Assembly (NCBI GenBank): GCA_002305765.1
Contig: DBQU01000093.1
Location: 1-56,965 of the forward strand
DNA length: 56,965 nt
Origin: Deltaproteobacteria bacterium UBA1386
GTDB taxonomy: Bacteria > Desulfobacterota > Syntrophorhabdia > Syntrophorhabdales > Syntrophorhabdaceae
Direction of reading: 5' to 3'
Both the position numbers and the translations under genes were made by a program. Below the pieces are notes generated by a model. It was not told the origin of the DNA and searched no databases. It saw only the letters and a list, made by a program, of their open reading frames with translations. Every line of letters starts with the position of its first letter. The first letter of the stretch is position 1. Shown here in pieces: positions 35,191 through 42,348 of the stretch.

Positions 35191-36178
35191 TCTTCACCCT
35201 TATCAGCTCCGCCACGATGCTCACGGCCACTTCCTGTGGTGTCTCCGCCTCGATGTCGATCCCTATCGGTGCGTGAACACGGCCGGTCGCCTCCGGGCCA
35301 ATGCCCTTTTCGTGAAGACTGCCCATGATAATGGCGATCTTTCGCGCGCTCCCCATCAATCCGACGTATCTCGCGTCTCGCTTCAGGACCTCTTCGAGGA
35401 CGAGAGCGTCCTGTTCCTGGCTTCTCGTCACTATGGCCACGTACTCGTTCCCCGTGAAGTCGAGAGAGGAGAAGACGTCCCGGAATTGCCCCGTGACAAT
35501 GGCATCCGCCTCGCTGAACCTCTCGATGTTCGCGAATTCCTTCCTGTCGTCGATGACGGTCACTGAAAAACCGGCGGCTTTCGCGATCTTCGAGAGATGC
35601 TGGGACACGTGGCCGGCGCCGAAGATGTATAGAGGCACGGTGATCCTGACCGGCTCGGCGAATGCGTCCTCCGTCAATTCCCGCTGGCACAGGTTCGCCA
35701 GACCCACGCATCGATCGACGGCTTGCCGATCGACATGATCGCCGGTCACGGTTCCATCTTCCCGGATCAACGATTTTGCGAACCCGCGGGGACCGAACCG
35801 TGTAAGGACGACCGCGCGTTCCCTGTCCTCCATGCACTTACCGACCGCTTCATAGACGGCGCGATGTTCTTCCGCGACAGGCTCGAGAAGGATGTCGACG
35901 CTGCCTCCGCAGAGCATGGCCCTATCTTCCACCCGCATTGCGTCCATGTTGACACGGAGCATCACGGTGACATTTTGGTCCATCATCTCCGTTGCCTTCC
36001 GGTATGCCTCCGATTCCAGCTGCCCGCCGCCGACGGTCCCGAACACCTTTCCCTCGTTCGTCACGAACATCTTTGCGCCCACATCACGCGGGGCCGATCC
36101 CGTTCTCCTCACCACCGTCGCCAGCACGCCATGGGAACCCCGCTGCAGAAGATCCACTATCGTGTTGAAAATATCCAT
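35177..36178 (-). CDS. xdhC: XdhC/CoxI-family molybdoenzyme maturation factor
   Basis: A 333-residue protein. The N-terminal XdhC/CoxI domain has GSAPRDVGAKM and MLCGGSVDILLE. The C-terminal Rossmann part has YIFGAGHVSQHLSKIAKAAG and VGLMGSARK. XdhC proteins bind molybdenum cofactor, help add the terminal sulfur and deliver it to xanthine-dehydrogenase-type enzymes. No such enzyme is in this window. AAAGGG precedes the ATG at 36178; the longer frame to 36313 overlaps the NifX gene and is rejected. Confidence 0.88.
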   Translation of the reverse strand: MDIFNTIVDLLQRGSHGVLATVVRRTGSAPRDVGAKMFVTNEGKVFGTVGGGQLESEAYRKATEMMDQNVTVMLRVNMDAMRVEDRAMLCGGSVDILLEPVAEEHRAVYEAVGKCMEDRERAVVLTRFGPRGFAKSLIREDGTVTGDHVDRQAVDRCVGLANLCQRELTEDAFAEPVRITVPLYIFGAGHVSQHLSKIAKAAGFSVTVIDDRKEFANIERFSEADAIVTGQFRDVFSSLDFTGNEYVAIVTRSQEQDALVLEEVLKRDARYVGLMGSARKIAIIMGSLHEKGIGPEATGRVHAPIGIDIEAETPQEVAVSIVAELIRVKNAKR

Positions 36179-36254
36179 TGTTCCCTTTCCACGGGGGCAA
36201 CGTTGTAACAAAGGAACTGCACGCCCCGGTATCTCCCCAGCGTTCCCGGCTCCC

Positions 36255-36884
36255 TCAGCCCTTTGCCTTACCGCCTTTTTCCTTTTCGAGCTCACCGATC
36301 CGTTTGCGGACACGGTCCATCTCCCGCTTCAGCGTCTCCAGTTCGTCGTCAGCTGTCTCGGGGACGTTCCGCGGGCCCACGTTCTGTCCGCCAGCCGTCC
36401 AATTTCCACCCATGCCGCCACCCATGCCCATGCCGCGTCCCATGCCGCGTCCCATGCCGCGTCCCATGCCCATGCCGCGTCCCATGCCCATGCCGCGTCC
36501 CGACCCGGCCGCGAAACCCTGACCCATACCGTAATGGTCAGCCACATTGGGGCCTGCCGCAGTCGTAAAGCTTCCTTGCCGGGACTGACCGATCACATCC
36601 CGGACAACTCCCGCGCAACCCGTGACAACCTCTATCCCCGCCGACGCGAGCACCTGGTATGCATTGGGGCCGCAGGCACCTGTAAAGACCCGGGCCACTC
36701 CCTTGTCGGCGATCATCTGGGCCGACTGGATCCCGGCCCCGCCGCCAAGAGCCGCGTTCTGGTTCTCTACAGCTTCGAAACCAAGATCGTCGGTGTTGAT
36801 GATGAGAAAATATTTGCACCTCCCAAAACGCTGGTCCACCCTGGCGTCGAGGGAAGGTCCTTCCGATGTGACTGCGATACGCAT
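36255..36884 (-). CDS. NifX-fold metal-cluster carrier with Met-Gly-Arg repeat
   Basis: A 209-residue protein. Residues 1-110 are a NifX/NafY-type domain (MRIAVTSEGPSLDARVDQRF, GACGPNAYQVL), the fold that carries FeMo-cofactor precursors or, in the orange protein of Desulfovibrio, a Mo-Cu-S cluster. A low-complexity segment of GMGMGR/GRGMGM units follows (about 126-156, ten or more methionines), then a short charged coiled coil (ETLKREMDRVRKRIGELE). Methionine-rich runs are known to bind soft metals such as Cu(I); that role is inferred here. It lies between the DUF5320 gene and xdhC. Confidence 0.87.
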   Translation of the reverse strand: MRIAVTSEGPSLDARVDQRFGRCKYFLIINTDDLGFEAVENQNAALGGGAGIQSAQMIADKGVARVFTGACGPNAYQVLASAGIEVVTGCAGVVRDVIGQSRQGSFTTAAGPNVADHYGMGQGFAAGSGRGMGMGRGMGMGRGMGRGMGRGMGMGGGMGGNWTAGGQNVGPRNVPETADDELETLKREMDRVRKRIGELEKEKGGKAKG

Positions 36885-36969
36885 GACAAACCTCCTGGGT
36901 TACTTCCTGACGATGCCGGGAAGAGGCGGCATCGTCCTTTTCGCCGCCTCCCCGCAATAACCTGTCTCC

Positions 36970-37374
36970 TCAGCTTTCCCGGTCGCCTTTCTGCTTTCTC
37001 TCCAGCTCTTTGATCTGCATCCTGATCCCTTCGAGGGCATCTTCCAGGTATTCGGCCTGGGCCTTCAACGCGTCCGCTTCCTGCTGTCTGTCCGCCACCG
37101 GCAGGGGAGGCGCGTAATACGTCCCGCCGTAATTGGGGGGAGCGCCCCACGCCGGCATGTAACCAGCCGCCCTCTGCCAGCCTGTCAGGCCGGTCCTGCA
37201 GAACCAGTTCCTGAAACCGCGACCGCCTCCTCCACGGCCCCTGCCCCAGGCCCGGAATCCTCCTCCCGCGGGGAAATTCGCGTATCCCGGGTTAACGAAG
37301 CCCGCGCAGAAACCTGCCGCGCGCCCCGTCATCGGACCGAATCCACGAGGTCCTGTTCCATCTCCACCTGGCAT
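36970..37374 (-). CDS. DUF5320-type Gly-rich protein with coiled-coil tail
   Basis: A 134-residue protein starting MPGGDGTGPRGFGPMTGRAA, the opening shared by DUF5320 proteins found beside NifX genes in anaerobes. A glycine/arginine/aromatic-rich middle is followed by a C-terminal coiled coil (about 95-130). The ATG at 37374 lies 8 nt after GGAGG and is preferred to the ATG at 37380, which is only 2 nt from it. The 83-residue protein at 45572 shares the MPxxDGTGPxGxGPMTG start. Function unknown. Confidence 0.8.
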   Translation of the reverse strand: MPGGDGTGPRGFGPMTGRAAGFCAGFVNPGYANFPAGGGFRAWGRGRGGGGRGFRNWFCRTGLTGWQRAAGYMPAWGAPPNYGGTYYAPPLPVADRQQEADALKAQAEYLEDALEGIRMQIKELERKQKGDRES

Positions 37375-37479
37375 GATCATTACCTCCTTTCTTTCATTCC
37401 TTTCAACAGCTTACCGCCCTTGAGGCTCTCCTTGATTCCGCACTCTTCGATCACCAACCCGACGGTCGGTCGGTCGAGC

Positions 37480-37755
37480 TCAGTTTTGCTTGAGGGCCGC
37501 GAATTCCCTCTCAACACCATACTCTTCGACGTTTCGCATACACCGGGCACCGACATCTATCTTTTCGGGCATCCCGAAGGTCTTGTCGGGTTCATCCGGC
37601 GTCTCCGCTTCTTTCAATTCCCGAATTCTCTCGGGGTCAAAAGAACTGCCCCTGTACGCGGCAGAATAACAGAGGTAATAGTGCCGGCCCCGATAGACCG
37701 CGCATTCCTTGCAAGCCGTTCCGGAAAATGGACATATCATTCTGTGCTTTGCCAT
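37480..37755 (-). CDS. small Cys-rich protein
   Basis: A 91-residue soluble protein with five cysteines, four in the N-terminal 30 residues (MICPFSGTACKECAVYRG, then YYLC) and one near 72. This could hold a metal or Fe-S cluster. AAAGGAG lies 7 nt before the ATG. It sits between two NifX-fold genes on the same strand, which suggests it belongs to the same cofactor system. I do not recognise a named family. Confidence 0.7.
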   Translation of the reverse strand: MAKHRMICPFSGTACKECAVYRGRHYYLCYSAAYRGSSFDPERIRELKEAETPDEPDKTFGMPEKIDVGARCMRNVEEYGVEREFAALKQN

Positions 37756-37801
37756 ATTGGCTCCTTTCTTTGATAAGGTTTACGAATGCCTGGCATATTC
37801 G

Positions 37802-38224
37802 TTATCTCCGCTTATTGATGTCCGTCGGCAGCACACCGCCGTGCGCACGTCTCCCGCGGCGGCACCGGAAACCATGATTTTGTCGTTTGCCGAAGCAACC
37901 CGGCATGAGGAAGCGGTTATCCATCAACCCGCCTTGCAGGAACGCGCCGATGACAGCTTCCAGATCGCCGCATACGAAAGGCAGGACCAGGATTCCCGAG
38001 CTGATCAGCGCGTTCTCAAAAGCGTGGGAGACGGCGCCGCATATCAACACTTCAACGCCGGCCGCCGCCACCTCTCTGGCCCTTCCGAAGGGATCCCTGG
38101 ATTTCAGCAATACCGTCGCCCTCCGAACCTCGGCACCATCACTCGTCTCGACCACGCACAATCTATCGGACACATCAAAGACGGGTGACACACCTCCTTG
38201 CCAGTTTGTTACCGCTATGACCAT
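37802..38224 (-). CDS. NifX-fold protein, first gene of the leftward cluster
   Basis: A 140-residue protein. Residues 1-105 match the dinitrogenase Fe-Mo cofactor family (MVIAVTNWQGGVSPVFDVSD, CGAVSHAFENALISSG). The tail is basic with two cysteines (MPGCFGKRQNHGFRCRRGRR), a feature of some NifX/NifB-like proteins. The ATG at 38224 is preferred: it lies 2 nt after the predicted sigma54 start site and begins the conserved domain. There is no Shine-Dalgarno sequence, so the message may be leaderless. The longer frame to 38260 crosses the promoter and is rejected. Confidence 0.8.
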   Translation of the reverse strand: MVIAVTNWQGGVSPVFDVSDRLCVVETSDGAEVRRATVLLKSRDPFGRAREVAAAGVEVLICGAVSHAFENALISSGILVLPFVCGDLEAVIGAFLQGGLMDNRFLMPGCFGKRQNHGFRCRRGRRAHGGVLPTDINKRR

Positions 38225-38236
38225 GCATATGAAGAT

Positions 38237-38252
38237 TGCAACATCCGTACCG
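38237..38252 (-). promoter_or_regulatory. candidate sigma54 promoter, leftward cluster
   Basis: On the minus strand CGGTAC, 5 nt, TTGC followed by A. The GG (-24) and GC (-12) pairs have the required spacing. Three bases differ from the full consensus. The predicted start (38226) is 2 nt from the ATG. Confidence 0.5.
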
Positions 38253-38264
38253 CCGGTCACGAAA

Positions 38265-38288
38265 TGTCACGGATCCAGTTGTGACAAG
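38265..38288. promoter_or_regulatory. candidate activator-binding palindrome
   Basis: TGTCAC (38265-38270) and GTGACA (38281-38286) form an inverted repeat with a 10-nt spacer. The right half, AGTTGTGACAAG, recurs as AGTTGTGATAAG at 38360-38371. Both lie between the leftward promoter and the sigma54 activator gene, where an enhancer-binding protein site is expected. Confidence 0.45.
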
Positions 38289-38404
38289 GCCTGAGACCGC
38301 GGTACGGATTCCAAGGATTGACAACACTCAGGCATTATGCAATACTAATTCATGGTTATAGTTGTGATAAGCACGATTACGTGTCGGCGTGCCGGGAGAG
38401 CGGC

Positions 38405-39766
38405 ATGAAAGAAAAGCTTGCCGCTGACGAGCGGGACGTCATCCTTGATTCCATAAACGAGGGTGTTTTCACAGTGGACCTCCATTGGCGGATCACTTCC
38501 TTCAATCAAGCCGCCGAGCGCATTACGGGGGTTTCCAGACAGGACAGCGTGGGCCGTCTTTGTTCCGAGGTATTCCGCGCGAACGTCTGCGAGAACGAGT
38601 GTTCTCTGAGAAAGACCTTCGAAACGGGAAAACCTGTCGTGAACGCCACAGCCCACATCGTGAACAACAAGGGTTTCACGGTTCCCATCCGCATCTCCAC
38701 GGCCATCCTGAAGGACAGGCAAGGCAATGTGATCGGCGGCGTCGAGACGTTTCAGGATTTGAGCCAGGTGGAGCAGCTGCGCAAGGAACTGCAAAGCCGC
38801 CACACCTTCGAGGACATCGTGGGAAGGAGCCCCGCGATGATGCGCCTTTTCGAGATGCTTCCCCTTATTGCCGAAAGCAGCAGCACGGTGTTGATCGAGG
38901 GCCCGAGCGGAACGGGAAAAGAGCTCTTCGCCCGGGCCATACACAATCTTTCGCCGAGAAGAAAGAAGCGCTTTGTTGCCGTGAATTGCGCTGCCCTGCC
39001 CGACACCCTTCTTGAAAGCGAATTCTTCGGGCATAAGGCCGGCGCCTTCACCGATGCCAGGAAGGACAAACCGGGACGTTTCGCGCTTGCCCAGGGAGGC
39101 ACCATATTCCTCGACGAGATCGGGGACATATCTCCGGCCCTGCAGGTGCGCCTGCTGCGCGTGCTCCAGGAACGGGTGATCGAACCTCTCGGGTCCACGG
39201 AGCCTTTGAAGGTCGATGTCCGCGTGATCGCCGCGACGAATAAGGACCTGACAAATCTCGTGAGGGAAGGAAAGTTCCGGGAAGACCTCTATTACAGGAT
39301 CCGTGTCGTCCATCTCGAACTCCCGGCCCTGAAGGACCGCAGAGAGGACATCCCTCTTCTCGCGGACCATATCATAGCCAAGCACAACCGTCTTCAGGGA
39401 AAGAATATCGCCGGCCTGTCCTTTGAGGCATCGACACGGCTCATGGGATACGATTTTCCCGGGAACGTGCGCGAGCTGGAAAACATCATCGAACAGGCCT
39501 TTGTTCTGTGCGGCGGTGACATCATAGAGCTCCACCACCTCCCCCCGGAACTCCGGCCCGCTCTCACCTCCCCGGCTGGCGACAGCGGTCTTACGAACCT
39601 CAGGGCCATGGAGAGGCATCTTATCGCGGAAACCCTGCGCCGCTACGCTGGGAACAGGAAACGGGCGGCCCGCGATCTGGGCATCGACGGCAGCACGCTG
39701 TATCGAAAGATACGGGACCTGAAGATCGAAACGCCCGAGACCGATGGTCGAGGGCGGCGAGGATAG
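38405..39766 (+). CDS. PAS-domain sigma54-dependent transcriptional activator
   Basis: A 453-residue enhancer-binding protein. A PAS domain (about 10-125, DSINEGVFTVDLHWRITSFN) is followed by the AAA+ domain with Walker A GPSGTGKELFA, the sigma54 loop GAFTDA (a variant of GAFTGA), Walker B GGTIFLDEIGD and arginine-finger regions. A Fis-type helix-turn-helix ends the protein (NRKRAARDLGIDGSTLYRKI). GGGAGAG precedes the ATG at 38405. There is no receiver domain, so the PAS domain, which contains a Cys-rich insert (VCENECSLR), probably senses the signal. It is flanked on both sides by sigma54-type promoters and resembles the regulator of the Desulfovibrio orp divergon. Confidence 0.93.
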   Translation: MKEKLAADERDVILDSINEGVFTVDLHWRITSFNQAAERITGVSRQDSVGRLCSEVFRANVCENECSLRKTFETGKPVVNATAHIVNNKGFTVPIRISTAILKDRQGNVIGGVETFQDLSQVEQLRKELQSRHTFEDIVGRSPAMMRLFEMLPLIAESSSTVLIEGPSGTGKELFARAIHNLSPRRKKRFVAVNCAALPDTLLESEFFGHKAGAFTDARKDKPGRFALAQGGTIFLDEIGDISPALQVRLLRVLQERVIEPLGSTEPLKVDVRVIAATNKDLTNLVREGKFREDLYYRIRVVHLELPALKDRREDIPLLADHIIAKHNRLQGKNIAGLSFEASTRLMGYDFPGNVRELENIIEQAFVLCGGDIIELHHLPPELRPALTSPAGDSGLTNLRAMERHLIAETLRRYAGNRKRAARDLGIDGSTLYRKIRDLKIETPETDGRGRRG

Positions 39767-39890
39767 TATTGCATATTGCATGGGCGCCCCGTCCTGTCTT
39801 CTTCTCCGCAATCACGCCGTAACATCCTCTTTGGCTAAACACCCTTTCTGATCAAGAAGATGCGACGTAACACACGCCCGGGGCAACGCA

Positions 39891-39905
39891 TGGCACGTGA
39901 ATTGC
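39891..39905 (+). promoter_or_regulatory. sigma54 promoter of the DUF89-scaffold operon
   Basis: TGGCAC (39891-39896), 5 nt (GTGAA), TTGC (39902-39905), then T: a full match to the -24/-12 consensus. The predicted start is 39917, 2 nt before the ATG at 39919. Confidence 0.88.
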
Positions 39906-39918
39906 TTCGTAATGGAAT

Positions 39919-40809
39919 ATGAGAGCATCCATCGACTGCATCCCCTGTTTTGTGAGGCAGACACTGGAAGCCGCCCGGTTCGTGTCGGATTATCCTTCCG
40001 TCCACGAAGGTGTGCTGCGAGAGATACTCCGGTGCCTGGCCAGCCTCGATCTCGACCGGCCGCCCCCCTTTGTGGGACAGATGATACACCGCAGGCTCAG
40101 GGAACTGACCGGAAATCCGGACCCTTACCTGGATGCCAAGAACAGGCACAATCGTCTCGCCCTCCAGTTGCTGCCGGAGCTCAAGGAGTTGGTGCGCAAG
40201 AGCGAAGACCCCCTGAAGACGTCCGTTCTTCTCGCGATCACGGGAAACGTGATCGACCTCGGGGCGCGCGGTGACCTCACGGAGGACGAGGTGCGTTCAA
40301 GCATGGCGCGGACGTTTTCAGAACCTTTTCACATCGACATTGAACATCTCCGCAGAGAGATAGGCAAGGCGTCGAGTATCCTGTATCTCGCCGATAATGC
40401 CGGCGAGATCGTGTTCGACCGCCTTCTCATCGAAGAATTGCCCGTCGAGCAGGTCACTGTCGCCGTTCGCGGGGCACCGGTCATAAACGACGCCGTCATG
40501 GATGACGCGAAGGCGGCGGGGCTTCACGGCCTGGTGAGGCTGGTCAGCAACGGCTCCGACGCACCGGGGACAATACTGGATGACTGCAGCCTCGAATTCC
40601 AGAGCTGCTATAAAAATGCCGACCTGGTGATCGCGAAGGGCCAGGGCAATTACGAAACACTGAGCAGCGAGGAAAAGAACATATTCTTTCTTTTTAAGAT
40701 CAAATGCGGGACCGTGGCCTCACACACCGGGTTCAAGCCGGGAACGAACGTACTGACCCGCGGCTCGCGGTCGCGAAAACAACCTGAAGGGTCAACCATA
40801 GGGGAATAG
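39919..40809 (+). CDS. DUF89/ARMT1-like protein
   Basis: A 296-residue protein of the DUF89 family (COG1578), metal-dependent phosphatase-like proteins whose characterised relatives act in metabolite damage control. Family marks are the N-terminal CIPCFVRQTLEAAR, the catalytic-type DNAGEIVFDRLL and KGQGNYETL. The N-terminal CxxC could bind metal. The start is fixed by the conserved N-terminus, yet it lies only 2 nt from the predicted sigma54 start site and has no Shine-Dalgarno sequence. The IscU-like scaffold gene follows after 2 nt. Confidence 0.87.
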   Translation: MRASIDCIPCFVRQTLEAARFVSDYPSVHEGVLREILRCLASLDLDRPPPFVGQMIHRRLRELTGNPDPYLDAKNRHNRLALQLLPELKELVRKSEDPLKTSVLLAITGNVIDLGARGDLTEDEVRSSMARTFSEPFHIDIEHLRREIGKASSILYLADNAGEIVFDRLLIEELPVEQVTVAVRGAPVINDAVMDDAKAAGLHGLVRLVSNGSDAPGTILDDCSLEFQSCYKNADLVIAKGQGNYETLSSEEKNIFFLFKIKCGTVASHTGFKPGTNVLTRGSRSRKQPEGSTIGE

Positions 40810-40811
40810 AC

Positions 40812-41234
40812 ATGCCGGACCAGCTTGATGACTTTGTGAAGGATTTGCAGGACAGGATATACGATGACGCGCTGAGAGACTACGGCCGGGAGGCCTTCGA
40901 CAGGTGGCTCGACCCGAAATACATGTACGTGATGGATAGCGCCGACGGCCATGGACGTATCACCGGATCGTGCGGCGACACGATGGAGGTCTTCCTGCGT
41001 TTCGAGGGAGGAAGGGTCCGGGAAGCCTCTTTCATGACCGACGGCTGCGGGCCCAGCATGATCTGCGGGTCTCTCGCCGCGGAGCTTGCCATGGGAAAAA
41101 GCCCGGAGGAGATCAGGCAGATCGGCGCCGGGACCATACTCGACACCATCGGGGGCCTTCCAGAGGAAGATGTGCATTGCGCGTCGCTGGCGGCCAACGC
41201 CCTCCAGGTGGCCCTTCACAATTGCGATAAATAG
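40812..41234 (+). CDS. IscU/NifU-like Fe-S scaffold
   Basis: A 140-residue scaffold-type protein with all metal ligands: Cys54 and Asp56 in GSCGDTME, Cys79 in GCGPSM and Cys123 in VHCASLA. An N-terminal 40-residue helical extension distinguishes it from the paralogue at 49684. It is co-transcribed with the DUF89 gene from a sigma54 promoter. It lacks the NifU C-terminal domain, and no cysteine desulfurase gene is nearby, so the sulfur source is not obvious. Confidence 0.85.
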   Translation: MPDQLDDFVKDLQDRIYDDALRDYGREAFDRWLDPKYMYVMDSADGHGRITGSCGDTMEVFLRFEGGRVREASFMTDGCGPSMICGSLAAELAMGKSPEEIRQIGAGTILDTIGGLPEEDVHCASLAANALQVALHNCDK

Positions 41235-41276
41235 AAGGGCGCTCGTCCCCTCATATCTTCGGGGCAATGATGGTCT

Positions 41277-42056
41277 TCAGCGGCGCTTCCACTGAGGCTC
41301 CCGCTTTTCAAAGAAAGCGCTGATCCCTTCAGTAACATCCTGTGTCATGCAAAGGCGGGCCAGAGTACCCGTCATGTGCTCGAAGGCCTTGTGATATTCC
41401 ATGTCAGCGCCCGTATAAAAAGCCTTTTTCGCGGTTTCGACCGCCAGGGGGCTCTTTGCGGCCAGCCGTGCCGCCCATTCCGTCGTTCTCTCATCAAGTT
41501 CCTCGGTGGGGACAACGCGGTTCACAAGTCCTATCCGCAACGCTTCCTGGGCGTCTATTAAGTCCCCGTACAGCAAGAGCTCCAGGGCGCGCTTTCTCCC
41601 GACACAGCGGCTGACGGGCACCGCAGGTCCAATGCAATTGAGACCCACATTGATCGCCGTCAGGCCGAAACGGGCGTTCTCCGATACTATCGCAAGGTCC
41701 GCGGCCGCCACGAGCCCCGCCCCGATGGCCGCGGCAATCCCCCGCACCTGGGCGATCACCGGTTTTCTGAGATCGTTCATAGTCACCATCGGAGCACCCA
41801 TGAGACCTATCCATTCGCTGTATTCCATGGCGGTCTTTCCGGGAAATTCGCTGACATCGATCCCGGCACAGAATGCCTTGCCCACACCCTTCAGCACGAT
41901 AACGCGGATATTCTCGTCCTTGTCCGCGGACCGAAGGGAACGGTCGAGCTCCATCGCCATGGGGGTATTGAAGGTGTTCAGGTTCTCAGGCCGGTTCAGC
42001 GTGATCCGGCAGATATGGTCATTGCCGATCTCCGTAAGAATGTATTCGTTCTCCAT
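41277..42056 (-). CDS. enoyl-CoA hydratase/isomerase family protein
   Basis: A 259-residue crotonase-fold protein with the oxyanion-hole segments GKAFCAGIDVSEF and QVRGIAAAIGAGLV. The two catalytic glutamates of true enoyl-CoA hydratase are not conserved: the first site is Gly114 and the second Ala134. It is probably another crotonase activity (isomerase, decarboxylase or thioesterase type). AAAGGAG precedes the ATG at 42056. It is a single gene with its own promoter, unrelated in function to the neighbouring cofactor genes. Confidence 0.82.
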   Translation of the reverse strand: MENEYILTEIGNDHICRITLNRPENLNTFNTPMAMELDRSLRSADKDENIRVIVLKGVGKAFCAGIDVSEFPGKTAMEYSEWIGLMGAPMVTMNDLRKPVIAQVRGIAAAIGAGLVAAADLAIVSENARFGLTAINVGLNCIGPAVPVSRCVGRKRALELLLYGDLIDAQEALRIGLVNRVVPTEELDERTTEWAARLAAKSPLAVETAKKAFYTGADMEYHKAFEHMTGTLARLCMTQDVTEGISAFFEKREPQWKRR

Positions 42057-42135
42057 AACGCGCTCCTTTCTGATGTTCTCAGCATTTTTCCATCGAACGT
42101 GATCTGAGCCGTCTCTCAATCACGGTTTCTTTAGT

Positions 42136-42165
42136 CCTATATCAAATTGCGCGTCCCGTTGTCAA
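42136..42165 (-). promoter_or_regulatory. sigma70 promoter of the crotonase-family gene
   Basis: On the minus strand TTGACA (42165-42160), an 18-nt spacer and TATAGG (42141-42136). Confidence 0.6.
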
Positions 42166-42261
42166 AACGGATGTGATCCGGACGACGTGGCCCCGATAAG
42201 CCCTTGAAGGAACAGAGACAGCACCGGATAAACCGATAGGGAGCCCGAATGACAGCGAAAC

Positions 42262-42299
42262 TAGTTATTGATAATATTAATTTGACAAATTAGTTATTG
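42262..42299 (+). promoter_or_regulatory. regulatory region of yedE: direct repeats and palindrome
   Basis: TAGTTATTG occurs at 42262-42270 and 42291-42299, 29 bp apart. Between them lies AATTTGACAAATT (42279-42291), a perfect 6-bp-arm palindrome that includes TTGACA. This AT-rich island stands out from the GC-rich surroundings and probably holds the promoter and a regulator site for the YedE-TusA pair. Confidence 0.5.
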
Positions 42300-42348
42300 C
42301 TATGGTTCTGTACTGAGAACAACTAAACAGAATACAGGGGATAAGCTT

